Made by a program: the position numbers and the translations under genes. A stretch of DNA of 64,000 bases. Origin: Topomyia yanbarensis. Its lineage: Eukaryota > Arthropoda > Insecta > Diptera > Culicidae. Under the pieces are notes generated by a model that was given only the letters and a program-made list of their open reading frames with translations, had not been told where the DNA came from and ran no database searches. Shown here piece after piece: positions 1 to 10,907 of the stretch (positions within the stretch are counted from its first letter, which is position 1; each line of letters begins with the position of its first letter). Where the stretch lies: positions 1,826,501 through 1,890,500 of the forward strand of contig NC_080671.1 in the NCBI RefSeq assembly GCF_030247195.1, written 5' to 3'.

Positions 1-1968
1 TTAAGCACAAGGACGAGAAGGAACTGAAACCGGCATCGATGAGGGTTCGAGATGCAGCCGAGAATTTACTTACACTGATACTTGAGCAGATAGATTATTT
101 CCCCAATGAGTGTGGAAAGCAGTCGCTGTCTTCGCTACTCGACGAAGTCGTTTTAGCTAAACATTCCAATACAAACGATGAAGATACGATCGAAATCAGC
201 CAGGAACAAGCGATCAGGAAATTCAAGTACTTTGTCACGGAAAATTCCACCATCCTGGCACTATTCGAGGAGCCTCTGGGAAACGACCAGGATCCACAAC
301 CAACTGTTACAAGTAAGCGAATAATATTTTTACAAATAACACACTAATTCAATTACCAAAACCGTTTCAGTACTGATCCGCGGCCCATTCGGACGCCACG
401 CATGGACGATGCAGCTTCGTCACCTATCGCGCAGTAAATCCGGCACAAAGTATCACGCTCCGAATCCCGGTCGACCGGTTCCGATGAATGATATCATGAT
501 CCGGCAGGAGATCGAATACAAATACTTCCCCGATTCCGTCGATCGCATTCCAGCCTGCATAGTGGATTATTCCATTCCGACGCTGGATTCGACCGAGCAA
601 AAGGTTGGTAATCAATCCACCAAGCATTTGGCCCGATTACTTGAAGATCAGCTTGTTTATGAAAAGCTATCCTGGGCGCAGACGGAATGCTCCGTCGATG
701 GGTTGGGTCATGCCCAAGAAGCAACTCCCCCTAACGTTTGTCATGAATTTCAAGCTGCCCGCTTGTTTCTTGCACATTTTGGTTTTCTTTCCATTGGTGA
801 TAACAACAATGGTCAGAGGATGCTAACCGCACTAGATGCTTCCAAGCCCGAATTCTGTCAGGATCTGAAAATGTTGGATAAAATGAGTCCCCGAACATGC
901 GACACGATTCACGTATTTTACGTCAAAGCTGGTCAAACCTCCGAGGCTGAAATCATTGGGAATATGGACCCGGAAAATCTGTCCAACATCGATGTGCATT
1001 TTTGGAATGTCCTTTACACGCTTGGCTGGCCAGTTAACGTTGACGAGCATGCCGGTTGGACAGGATTCATTAGCAGCAGTTGGAAAATTCCAAAAGAAAA
1101 TAAAGACCAACGAAAGCGACAATCCTTCAACTCATCCAACATTGAAGATCTCCAACTGAACGGTGAGAAAAAAGTTCTCTACTGGGCCGATGTAGCTTCC
1201 GAGATTGCTATTGTCGTACCCAACCGTAGCAACCGAAGTGAAATATCCTTAGATGATACAACGGATGGAACGTTGACCACGACGTACGAGAGAAGTGTTA
1301 GCGAGATTCAAACTTCGAAATTAGCTTCCAGCAAAGCTCGTCAGTATTCTCTGGACAACGAACCAGGTCGTTTAGGTTCACTCAGCAGCAAATCTGCTGA
1401 CCCTATTCCACCGGTTCGCCGGCGAACGGGTGCATCCAAACCGACCACCTTGTACACGGCACCGACTGCTAAAATTTTGCTGGTATGGTTGGAAAGTTTT
1501 GAAGATCATTTGTCGTTTCCGATTGATGAAATGTTGCACTATACTCGGGCGGGTTACTCAACCGCGCATGGGCCGATCACACCGTTAAATTCCAATGAAT
1601 GTCACGTTATATTTTTGCATGCACTGAATTCCGGTTTGCTACGGGTCAAACTGCATGGACCCACCGGAAGAATGAACTTTGCTATACCGCTGATCGACGG
1701 TATGGTCGTTAGCAAACGGGTTATCGGTTCGTTGATACGCCAGACAGCCTACAACATGGCTAAGCGGAGACGTTTGGACAATGACTCGTAAGTTGCTGAT
1801 TTCTGAATACGGTTTCGTAACGAATGTGAAATGATTAATATTTTCATTTGCAGTTATCAACCTCCACATGTCCGCAGGCGCATCAAAGTGCAAGAAATGA
1901 TGCAAAAGTATAAGAAGGATTTAAGCGAACCGGAGCTGTTAGCCGATCTGTTTAAGCCGTCGATATGA
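1..1968 (+). CDS. RalGAPB: Ral GTPase-activating protein subunit beta, C-terminal part (3 exons, 5' end outside window)
   Basis: The beta subunit pairs with the catalytic alpha subunit to switch off Ral-family small GTPases in the cytoplasm. The coding sequence joins 1-312, 371-1787 and 1854-1968. Both introns (58 and 66 bp) have GTAAG donors and TTTCAG or TTTGCAG acceptors, and codon phase is kept across both. The reading frame is open to the left edge, with the first full codon at 3, giving about 613 residues ending in TGA at 1966-1968. The segment TILIRGPFGRHAWTMQLRHL across the first junction and the later Rap/RanGAP-like region (VHFWNVLYTLGWPVNVDEHA, then LYWADVASEIAIVVPN) are typical of RalGAP-beta. 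From family knowledge, the GAP-like fold of beta is thought not to be the catalytic one. A basic RRRRL-like segment lies near the C-terminus. The fragment looks intact. Confidence 0.9.
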
Positions 1969-2150
1969 ATAGTATTATGTATGTTTTGAGTTAATTCTAT
2001 TAATCTTTGTATCTTTTAGTGTTTTTGCTGTTAATTATGTTCCCACTGGGATGCATTTCTGTTTTATTTATTGACAATTCTAATACATTTAGCTGGCTAA
2101 AATTTATGTCGCGTTATTTTTAGCGCTATTTTATATCTTATTTTCAAAGT

Positions 2151-2156
2151 AATAAA
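2151..2156 (+). promoter_or_regulatory. AATAAA poly(A) signal of RalGAPB
   Basis: A canonical AATAAA lies 183 bases after the RalGAPB stop codon, at the end of an AT-rich 3' UTR. No better candidate occurs between the stop and this point, so cleavage is expected near 2170-2185. Confidence 0.6.
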
Positions 2157-2214
2157 CTTATAACCAAACCACATCTGATATCTTGTCGATCGCGAAAGAA
2201 CCGCATCCAACTGA

Positions 2215-2892
2215 TTATTTTAATAACCATAATCCAATGTTCTGGGCCAATGAGCACCAGTGAGTACAGATGTCGGAGTGCATTGGGGTACAGCAGAAGA
2301 TATTCGACATTGTGGCAGAGGTCGTGAATCCGACTTTCTTCGTCCACTCTTCGACAGTTTTTCGTTCCCGTATCCCAAGGAGAATATCGTTCGTATACAA
2401 CAGCATTGCCACACTAGCTGGTTGCATCGTGACGTGGAACCGCATTTAATTGTAATGACCTCCTATGCAAAGCTGCAATATCCGTTCAGAGGTAGCAGCA
2501 TGTTGATCATGCAATAACATATTCACCAGGATTTTTCTGTGCAAAATATTTCATGCCACCAAGCTGTGCCGTATGCCTTGAATAGATCTAAAATGCTTCG
2601 AGGCTGTACTCATGGGTTGTCGGGATCGCTAGCTCTGCAAAGTACGTATCGATACCGTGTCCAGAATGAAAGGTATGTTGTCGTTTATCGAATCGATTCC
2701 GTCAGCTGGTACGAAAAATTTCGCTACGTCGGATATTGTTGAGTAGCTGCAGAAGCAGTCATTCTCAGGGATAGTGAAAGACGTTGAAGTCCGGCTCTGT
2801 TGAGACACTTCGTTCAAAGTCCACAACAGTTCATCCAGGGTGAGATCAGTGTGGTATAGATCATCGGTATCGGGTGAGTAACTTACGCGCTA
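2215..2892 (-). pseudogene. Unrecognised coding-like remnant, tail-to-tail with RalGAPB
   Basis: On the minus strand, 2892-2629 is open for about 87 codons with balanced composition (for example SPDTDDLYHTDLTLDELLW). Further on, 2445-2215 is open in another frame with a protein-like segment (RERKTVEEWTKKVGF). The pieces are broken by stops and frame changes, there is no plausible start, and I do not recognise the family. It could be a decayed host gene or retrocopy, an unrecognised TE protein, or chance. Base composition is more GC-rich than the AT-rich repeats that follow. Confidence 0.25.
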
Positions 2893-3009
2893 CCGTTCGG
2901 CTCGTGCTTTCGTCGCTTAAAAGACATGGGGGTACCTCGAGAACACCGATAATTCGCTGTAGTGTTCTACTAGCTCTTCCCCCATTTCTTCGGCGAAATC
3001 CGTAAAGTC

Positions 3010-3145
3010 ATCCTAGGGCCATCCATAAATGACGTAGCATTTTTTGAGTAATTTTTAACACCCCCCTCCCCCATCGTAGCATTTCGTCACAAAGCTCTAA
3101 ATAACCCCCCCCCCCCTGATAATTACGTATAAAAAATAATTCACC
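3010..3145. repeat. Fragment of a common insect MITE (CATAAATGACGTAGCA type) with a C-run
   Basis: The stretch starts with CCATCCATAAATGACGTAGC, then has C-rich segments (a 6-C run near 3061 and a 12-C run at 3105-3116) and ends near AATTACGTA. This layout, with CATAAATKACGTMA termini around polypyrimidine runs, is a familiar insect MITE type. No target duplication could be delimited, so it is called a fragment. Confidence 0.5.
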
Positions 3146-3399
3146 TAGAAATAAAAAATATATATTTTTGAATCAGGGCCTAATTGCAATTTTTTTGAAT
3201 TCAAAAATATTTGTTATTAGACTCCAAAAAAATGTTTGTTGTTTCTACTAAAAGCTCTCATAGGACTTTGTGTAGATTCAATAATAATTTTGTTTGAATC
3301 TATCATATCTTTTTTGAAGCAAAGCATGTTATTTGTTAGTTGAAATATGCTTTTATTTTTAAAACAATGAAAAAATCCATTTAAATCAAAAAACTTTTT

Positions 3400-4190
3400 T
3401 TTTGTTTTCAAAAACGCTTTTAATCCACCTAACAGTTTGAGAGACATTTCTTATAACTCTTATCACTCTCTTCGGATATTATATAGTTTGAGAACATTTC
3501 GAACTTGATGCTTCGCGATGTTTTTGATAACACATGCTACATGGGATAGTGGCATTCCTCAACCAATGCATTGTGGTGGGAAAACTGAATTTTCCTAAAG
3601 GGGTTATATATTGTACTGAGCCAAAAAAATCGAAATTTTTTTGAATCGATTTCAAGTTTATACTTTACTCAAATTTACAACGCGACTGAGAACTAAGAAA
3701 TCAACGCTTTTTCTTGAAAAGGGCGATACTAGCAGTGATACCATTCAAAGAAAATCAACAGTGAATATTTCCAGACTTTGTTTTATTTCCTATTTAAGAA
3801 CTATTGTGTTTTTTACATCCTAGATTGCATGATTGAGTGATCGAAACCCAAAACTTCATGAAGTATTTGAAATTATTAAATTAAAATTTGTTTTTGCTAT
3901 TGAAATTTGACAAAATGATTGTATCGCCCCTTTGGCGATTGTTTACTTTTTTGGTCCCACCTATCAGCATTGAAGTATCGCCCTTACGCCCTTACAATAA
4001 CTACCGTTTTACACCACCAATTTCGTCCGGGTTTTTTCAATAGCGATCATTGTTACTATTTACAGCTGGTAGCAGCTTGATAATCCTAAAAAAATACGAA
4101 AAAAACAGTTTCGCCTCTAAACTGCTAGCAAAAAAAAAGTATGGCCCTGTTTGTTTGCATGGAGCGTGGAAGGCGAAACTTTAAATAAAC
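3400..4190 (+). repeat. 1.5 kb dispersed repeat, copy A, left part
   Basis: This segment reappears in reverse complement at about 36210-37020 (copy B). Shared landmarks are GCTTTTAATCCACCTAACAG, the AACACATRCTACATGGGATA region, GTGGTGGGAAAACTGAATTT and GTTTGCATGGAGCGTGGA. Copy A lacks about 160 bp present in copy B after GATAGTGGCA (near 3553). It continues after a 3.2 kb insertion at 7385. It carries the decamer GGGCGAWACT or its complement at 3721, 3920 (variant), 3974, 4107 (variant) and 4171 (variant). No terminal inverted repeats or coding capacity were identified; the class is unknown. Confidence 0.75.
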
Positions 4191-4439
4191 TAGGGTGACC
4201 ATACGTCCTGGATTCCCAGGACAAGTCCTGGTTTTTCACTGACTGTTCTGGTGTCCTGGGAAGTCCAGGCAAAAGATTGTTTTGTCCTGGTTTTTCTTCT
4301 GTAAGCCTAATAACAGGTGTTCAATAAAAATAAAAGTTTTTTCAGTCATGTAGTTGAAAAACAAATAAAAAATTCTTCAACGAATTCATATTTTTTTATT
4401 AAAAACATAATGTTTATTCTACAAAAACACGTCACTGAA

Positions 4440-5388
4440 TATTGGAGAAGGGGCCCTGGTCAGCCGTACGACGCAATTTAGTCGCGATGCTCTCACAAGA
4501 GTACTGGACAGCACTGACTTCCTTCTTCCGGATCCTGGTGGTCAACTGCTTTGTATCCTTGACCCGTCAATTATTTTTATACACTAAAGCATTGAGGGCG
4601 CCGCAAAAATCCACAAAGGGACGGCACTGGAGCAAGTTAGTCGGGTTTCTTTCATTCGGCACGTACGGTATCTTTTTCTGCTCAGCGTCTTCTTGGCGTA
4701 ATGGGAAGACGTCTTGTCCGCCCAGAAGACGTACTTCCCAACCGTATGATGCGCCTTTAAGAACGGCAGAAGAATTTTCTCAAGACACTCCTCCTGGTAC
4801 ACTTGTTGATTGATGGCCAGACCGCTCGGCTTGAACCACGGTGTTGAAATCCCTCCGATACGGCAATGTACAGCATAACATTTCTTTTACATTTCTGCTT
4901 AAACTTATATTTTACGTAGGGGTGTGTGGCCGACTTGTCGCTGGAATAGTAGCTGTCATTTCCTAGAATGTGGCTGTTCGAGAGCAGCACGAACGACGTC
5001 TCGCGGTAGTTGTTCGTCATCCACCGGCACTGCGATTTCACGATCGCTATCTGCTCGTCCGTGTCATCGGGGGACCAAGTCTTCTTCCGACAGATGATGT
5101 CCTCCATCTTGAGGGCTCGGTGAATCAAGGCCGGCATCACGCTAACTCGTTTCGTCCTTGTTGTCGAACAGCTTTTTCAACGATTCCCTCTTCTTCTTCG
5201 CTATTATCTTCGCCGGCGACCGCTACTGGCCTTCCGCTCCACGCTCAGGGTTGCCATGATCTGGTAAACTGAACTCACGGGCACGTTTTCGTCTCGAAAG
5301 TGGTCTACCGTAAAGTTTTTTCACAATGGCCAAGTGTTTTGTAAAACCGCACAACACGCTCGCGGAGTACTTGCTGTTTCGACGCCAT
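4440..5388 (-). pseudogene. Dead Tc1/mariner transposase, DD37E (ITmD37E) type
   Basis: Reading minus from an ATG at 5388, the N-terminus MASKQQVLRERVVRFY is followed by pieces in changing frames. The catalytic region includes LSNSHILGNDSYYSSD and VKYKFKQKCKRNVMLY, then YQEECLEKILLPFLKAHH and VFWADKTSSHYAKK, which holds the second catalytic Asp. The block that normally carries the third catalytic Glu (RPIEDFW-like) reads RPFVDFCGAL, with Val in place of Glu. The C-terminus runs to about 4440. There are several stops and at least one frameshift near 4780. The order and motifs match the DD37E mariners described from mosquitoes. It sits wholly inside the hAT-like element at 4191-7384. Confidence 0.8.
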
Positions 5389-5569
5389 CTTCGATTGAAC
5401 TGACATTGAGCACCCGTTATATTTCTAATTATTGAGTTTTCGCTTTATTCACTCTGCTCCAGAGTACGACAAACAAAACATAATATGTTTATGATTATTA
5501 CCTTCACCAACAGGCCCCTTGGCCCCAATGATGGTTTCTTAAACTAATACTCTAATAAACTAATACACT

Positions 5570-7130
5570 CGAATCTCTCAATTATACCATCTGATGCCTT
5601 TTTTAATCTCTCGATAGCACCTCGTTATTTCTTTTTCCAACTTACTTTTTACATGGAAATTGAAAAGAGAAAGAGGCGTTCCTGTGTACGTATCATATGA
5701 ATGAGCTGTAGTCTGTTTGCAACAACATTTGGCAATCGAACAAATCGAACCGATTCCAGTTGTGGGCCAAACTCTGGTCGCTATCAATGTCGATGAAACA
5801 ATGATTCCGGGATCCGAAAAATTTCCTTTTGTGCCTACCTCTAAGAAGACACATCGAAGTTTTGGCGATTCTGCTTCTTCTAGAGTTCTCTTGCAAGTGG
5901 CAGTTTTTCGTTTTACTGAAAATCCATTTCATAAAAAGGAAAATGGCAAAACAACAATAACTGTCGTGGAATAACCTTATTGAGCGCTCTCTCGAGCTGG
6001 TAATTATGGAACCCCTTTAGGATCAATACCAGTTCCTAATCAGTCCATCTCAATCGGATCGGAAGCTATAATCGCGCTGCTTGTTAACAGTGCAGTGAAT
6101 CAAACGAACGTTTCTACATACAGTCTGCTGTTTATATGTACCGCGCCAGCAAAACAATCGAAAAATAACAGTTGTCCCAAACCAGTGTGGAAAATAATGC
6201 ATCTTGTGTTCGCGAAGTGGAACAATTTATAAAGGCGCATACTCGTAATGCGGTACTGATAGCATTTAAAACTTTGGCCATGGCGAAAAGTATGGCTATG
6301 GGAAACAAAATGCAACACGTCGTTGCACATGACAATGTTAGAATCAAGATACCCGTTTAGATTAACGATGATAAGACTGGTGTGCGTCTGTACGATCTAT
6401 CCCCGCGTACAACCAAAAAATTCACTATTGATTTCGAAGTACGTAACGGTGAAAGTTTGAAACCTGGAGAAACTTTTTTCCAGGCATATCCAATGGTATC
6501 GTAAGAATGCGATTTACGTAACCTATTCCTTCATATCTGAACATTCAATACGAAATAGAAGGAGTAAGCAAATCTCAAATCACGCTGTGCACATATGAAG
6601 GATAGATCCCTACGTGCCAAGCCATGTGCGAAATCCTCTAATGAAACAACATCAACTGCGAGCAAACCCAACAACATTAACTAAATCACCAACAACCAGG
6701 TGCAACTCAGCCACCAACGAATGCTGGAGCAACAGAATCTACACATAGCGTGTCCGATCATTGTTATGCTACTTACCAATCAACTGCCAGCACCCCCGAC
6801 AAGACAGTAAATGACAAAAAATACGAATACACGATCGTGACACGTTGGTCCCATAAACGACTCAGACCAGGCAATCGTGAAAACCCATACAACATCAAGA
6901 GGACGAAATGGACGAAAGCGATAAACCGAGTGAAAGCGGACTAAGTGATTTACATGGCTTCGCGCATGGGCATGGCTACTTGGGACCGTTGATGTTTCTG
7001 CTTTGCTTCAATGATGTGTATTTAGTACTGAAAACTCCTCGCCTGTTCCTGCACAGACGATCTCATAATAATTCGTCTCATTTGCTCAATTCAGGATTTC
7101 CGATTTCTCCAACAACAGCATGAAACGCTG
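5570..7130 (+). pseudogene. Coding-like debris of unknown origin inside the hAT-like element
   Basis: Several protein-like segments follow each other in shifting plus-strand frames: QIEPIPVVGQTLVAINVDE (near 5735), SVSIGSEAIIALLVNSAVNQ-like (near 6050), a segment with FKTLAMAKSMAMGNK (near 6268), and MDESDKPSESGLSDLHGFAH (near 6908). Residue composition looks like a decayed real protein, possibly extracellular given NQT/NNS sites, but I cannot name it. It does not resemble a hAT transposase. It may be a captured host fragment or another element's protein. Confidence 0.3.
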
Positions 7131-7384
7131 GTGGTGGTGTGGCAAGAACTTTGCGTGTATGTGTAAATCCTAAAAAGCACGGTGATCGAATTCCCACGGA
7201 AAATTTTCTGGTAGAGCTTCCAGACCCACAAAACTTTTTTACTGCCGAAGCTCTGCCTGCCCGACCCAAGATCTTTGTAACTGCCGAAAACCTGTGGAGA
7301 AGGCACAGTCGATTGATAGGTAACGGGGGGAGGGAGTCCCCTTTCGACTGTCCTGGTTTTTTACTCGCCTCATATAGTCACCCT

Positions 7385-7920
7385 AAATAAACAAACAAAA
7401 AATATAGTTTCGCCCGTTGTATTTTTTGCTGTAGTTTAAGAAAGCAATATCGTAGAATCCAAATTTTTAGGTTAATTTGTTGGGTTTAATACCCCTAATT
7501 CGCATGTATGAAAAAAGTCTTATGTTTACATTGACTTCCCAGTAGTATCCTTGATTTGAATTATTATCGCTAATCCTAATGCCAAAGAACAAATAAAAAC
7601 CTCTCGAAAACGAACCGTTTGGGAAAATCATCATCATTACTGGAATTTTCATTTTCACGAAACTTTTCGATAACCTTCCGTCACTTGCACTGGGTGCACA
7701 GTGCTCTGAAAATCTAGCGAAATCGTCTTAGGGCATCAGCGAGTCTAATTCAGAGCTATCTGCGCGGCGAGTTAAATCTGTAAAGAATACTAAAAATTAA
7801 TTTCTATTCCATAATTTTCAGTTCAGCAATTCGAGAGATCGTGCTCACCGCAAGCCATGAAAAATAGACTACGTTGTGAAGCTATGGTCACTATTTATTA
7901 AAAAATCACGGTTAAATAAA
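7385..7920 (+). repeat. 1.5 kb dispersed repeat, copy A, right part
   Basis: This continues copy A after the insertion and matches copy B (35525-36190, reverse complement). Shared landmarks are AGTTTCGCCCGTTGTATTTT, GTGCACAGTGCTCTGAAAAT, AAGCCATGAAAAATAGACTA and GTCACTATTTATTAAAAA. Copy B has about 110 bp (near 35920-36050) missing or diverged here. One decamer motif (AGTTTCGCCC) lies at 7406-7415. Confidence 0.7.
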
Positions 7921-8725
7921 AAATAAAACTATTAAACAATAAATAGGCGACAAAGAGTAATAAATAAACAACAAGCCATAACTTTTAAAGTATTCAAAAT
8001 AGATATTTGAAGTATTCAGTAAAGTTATTTGCAAAAGTAAAAGCTACAAATTTGCTGAAGGCATCATTTCGCTATAATCACTTCCAAGAAAATTTGTAAA
8101 AATATCTCATTCATAGGGGGATTAATCAGCAAAAGCATAATACCAAAAGAAAGGGCATATTGCCTCCATTAAATTTTCCGAAGATACTATTGACCTAAAA
8201 TAAGCCGTTTTGGCGTTAATAATAGATTACATGTTTTTGGTCATATTTCTGGCAATGGGAAATGATAAAAATCTTTCGTCCGCATTTAATGTTAAATATT
8301 TCTTTTGATAATAGTCCGATTTCAATATCTATAGCTTGTTCGAAAGGTATTCGTACAAGCTGCCTAAAAATATATAAAGTGTTAATCTATGTTGTCAATT
8401 TCGGCAGATAATTTTAAAAAACTGCGAAAACGACATTTTTACACATTCAAACATTCATATCTTGGAAACTAAACATCAGAATCAAAAACAAATTAATAGC
8501 GTTCTTACTGTTTTATAGGTCTTTCATTTAAAATTGGTTTGGATAAGATCGGTTCAGCCATTGCTGAGAAACACGAATGAGAATTTGTCCGTTACATACA
8601 CACACAGACATTGTCCCAAATCGTCGAGCTGAGTCGATTGGTATATAAGACTCGGCCCTCCGGGCCTCGGAAAAAATCTTGAAAGTTTGAGCGAATTCTA
8701 TACATTTGTTTTATAAGAAATGTAA
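7920..8725 (-). repeat. Mosquito-type dispersed repeat with CCCGGAGGGCCGAGT motif, reverse copy
   Basis: The reverse complement of this stretch aligns over about 800 bp with 31965-32800. Shared landmarks include GCCATAACTTTTAAAGTATT, TTGCTGATTAATC, CCAAAACGGCTTATTT-like and the end block holding ATACCAATCGACTCAG and GGCCCGGAGGGCC. The element head has a short palindrome (TACATTT...AAATGTA). Non-coding; family name not known to me. It directly abuts copy A of the 1.5 kb repeat. Confidence 0.75.
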
Positions 8726-9172
8726 AAAGGTAGTATCTTTATTACTGTTTTTTCTTCTATTCAGAAGTGCTCGTATTTTGCACCAAATCCTAATTTCGCT
8801 CAAGATTTTCAAAAAATATATCATGAATTTTAGAAACAAAGTGATTTCAGATTTGTTTTAACTTTGCGTTAGATTGTGAGCAAAATTTGAAGCCCGCGCG
8901 AAATCTTTGCACCTTGTTATAGTTAAAGTGTAGCTTCTAGATTTTCTGTTTTAAAACTATATTCTTAAATTTGCGTAATTACAACTTCTAAATAACAACT
9001 TTTCCAACCTTTCCGCTTAAAAAAGTTGTACTAGCTCTACTACTTCCTCACGTTCAATAAATTTCACAATTTCGACAGTTTATCTATTTTCTGGAATAAT
9101 AACAATAATATCAGAGGCTGAGAGCAAGAGTGGGTTAAAATTTTGCTCAGAGCAAAAGTGGGTTAAAATATT
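8726..9172. other. AT-rich stretch without recognised gene
   Basis: No convincing coding region was seen. Near 9130-9177 the phrase AGCAAAAGTGGGTTAAAAT occurs twice in degenerate tandem and resembles 18636-18660; it may be an end fragment of a TTAA-type MITE. Confidence 0.4.
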
Positions 9173-9643
9173 ATGTTAGATCAGAAATGGTATATTCATC
9201 ACAACCTCAGGCAACACGGTAATGAATTTTATAGCGCTTCTCGACAGAGTACGCTTGCTAGTTGGCAAACATCTTGGGACAATGGAGATCTGGGACGATG
9301 GCTACACTCAATTATCCCTAAAGTATCAACGAAGGCATGGTTCAAAGGATTGGATGTAAGTCGGGACTTCATCCGTGTGATGTCTAGGCTCATGTCCAAT
9401 CATTATACTTTAGATGTGCATCTCCGTCGTATTGGGCTCGCTGAGGGTAATCATTGTGCTTGTGGAGAGGGTTACCACGATATTGAGCATGTTGTTTGGT
9501 CCTGCACTGAATATCGTGAAGCCAGATCACAATTAGTAGATTCTTTACAAGTCCGAGGAAGACCAATCCATGTTCCTGTTAGAGACATCCTGGCGTATCG
9601 GGATCCTCTATCCAGCTTTTTACGTGCCATAATGGCGGTCTAA
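9173..9643 (+). pseudogene. 5'-truncated non-LTR retrotransposon ORF2, C-terminal domain only
   Basis: A 156-residue open frame reads as the extreme C-terminus of a jockey-like reverse transcriptase. It has W-rich spacing (LASWQTSWDNGDLGRWLHSI), then FIRVMSRLMSNHYTLDVHLR, then a zinc-binding signature HCACGEGYHDIEHVVWSC (Cys-X-Cys ... His ... Cys). The RT and endonuclease domains are absent, so this is a 5'-truncated copy. The stop codon at 9641-9643 lies inside the left arm of an inverted repeat that carries the same 3' sequence again in reverse. Confidence 0.8.
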
Positions 9644-9840
9644 ATTGTTCAGTTCGTAATACGTTTAATGGCCCCTTTTCGACAATAATCGTTTACGTCA
9701 ACCGCCCAGCGAGATTAAGTCATCTTCAACTGGGCGTTGCTGTCAAGCTGGCGTAAACGGTTATTGTCGAAAAAGGGCAATTAAACGTATTACGAACTGA
9801 ACAATTTAGATCGCCATTATGGCACGTAAAAAGCTGGATA
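9609..9840. repeat. 232-bp fold-back built from the LINE 3' end
   Basis: Positions 9609-9705 and 9745-9840 are reverse complements with few mismatches. The outer 29 bp (starting TATCCAGCTTTTTACGTGCC) match exactly. The arm includes the last codons of the LINE ORF plus its 3' UTR. The loop is about 40 bp around 9706-9745, with a further small palindrome (CGCCCA/TGGGCG). Confidence 0.9.
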
Positions 9841-10490
9841 CATGGAACTTATCTATCATTTTCTAAAACAGCGTCTGTCAAAATTTAATTAAATTCATCT
9901 CCTCATACTCTCATCCAAGGCTAATCATTCACCAATTAAAGTGTCCTAGAATATTCACTTTTGAAGTTTAGACAATAACAGAAAAAAGTAAATAAATGCA
10001 CCCGAAAATGCTAGATCATTATGAAATACAACAATGTAAGGAAAAAAAGCAAACAATAAAGTGATTTCTGTGTTAGTTTTAGACAAATTAGTCTTAAGGA
10101 TTTTTGTAACGTGCTATGTGAAAAAAGAAACGCGTAAAAAGCTTTTGCAAATGCCGTGTCAAATAAACGTATGAAAAAAAAAAGATGGGTGGGTAATGTC
10201 AGAGACATAACCGGAGTGAAGTAGAATACACTTTAGACTGGTTATACAAATGCTACAATTTTGACTATCTTCTGATAGGTTGTATTAAAAGATATTTAGA
10301 AGCAGATATTTCGTTATTTCTAATGGAAATGCCGAAATATCGACACACGTACATCGAAATCTAAAATATTCGAACATATATATCTATTTGGTAATCCTAA
10401 AAAGAGCATTTAATGAATGTTATTGTAAATTGAATCATTAAACGAAACTGTTAACAAATCACACAAATGATAACTTTTTAATTCGTGCCA
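9841..10490. other. AT-rich stretch without recognised gene
   Basis: Only short AT-rich open frames with poor composition. No repeat boundary or coding motif was recognised. Confidence 0.4.
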
Positions 10491-10612
10491 TTCTACGTCA
10501 TGCCGACGATATTGTTCACAAGGGGCTCACTTACTATCCAACGCTCTTGGCAAGCCACTTTCTGATGCTTGTAATAACAAAACTTCAATTCGATTCTTTG
10601 TTGATAAATGAT

Positions 10613-10628
10613 GGCCCTGAAAAGGGCC
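10613..10628 (-). terminator. Histone mRNA 3' stem-loop (H2B side)
   Basis: On the minus strand the sequence is GGCCCTTTTCAGGGCC, a perfect 6-bp stem with a 4-base TTTC loop. It is preceded by CAAAA and followed by ATCA and a purine-rich CAAAGAA stretch, as in replication-dependent histone genes. It fits the stem-loop-binding-protein and U7 processing signal exactly although the gene in front is broken. Confidence 0.85.
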
Positions 10629-10800
10629 TTTTGTTTGGGCAGTATTCGGAATTTAGTTGGAGCTAGTGTTTTGTGCCATCTGAGATGGCGTGCTTGGTGA
10701 ACTTTTCTGACAGCTACAAACGGACGGCCGCTTCTTCTTGTCTCCTTTAACAATGTTCGGAAACATTTGGATCGACCGACGTATATGGTACGACGACACA
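10613..10800 (-). pseudogene. Histone H2B pseudogene (internally deleted)
   Basis: Minus-strand pieces match H2B in order. NIVKGDKKKR (about 10755-10725) resembles the basic N-terminal tail. After a short junk join, FTKHAISDGTK (about 10704-10666) corresponds to the C-terminal LAKHAVSEGTKAV region. The histone-fold core is missing. A canonical histone 3' stem-loop follows at 10613-10628. It faces away from the H2A remnant at 10908, the divergent H2A-H2B layout usual in insects. Identification rests on short matches plus the stem-loop and neighbour. Confidence 0.65.
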
Positions 10801-10907
10801 CACAAACTGATATTGAGCAGCAGCATGCTAAGTTTTTATACATGACTACAGCACAATGTAAGCTCGTCCTTTTTTGTGTTGTCTTCAATATGTGTTCTTC
10901 GTAGCTC

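Larger units (their letters stand above)
4191..7384. mobile_element. hAT-like non-autonomous element inserted into copy A, 8-bp target duplication
   Basis: The left end is TAGGGTGACCAT and the right end reads ATAGTCACCCT, giving terminal inverted repeats of about 10 bp. AAATAAAC occurs on both sides (4183-4190 and 7385-7392). Copy B of the host repeat has this sequence once at 36185-36195 without the insert, so it is a true empty site. An 8-bp duplication and an AGGGTGACC terminus are typical of hAT elements. Inside the left end, CCTGG/CCAGG sub-repeats (4207-4290) could be transposase-binding repeats. No hAT transposase is visible; the interior carries a dead mariner gene and other coding-like debris. 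Confidence 0.8.
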
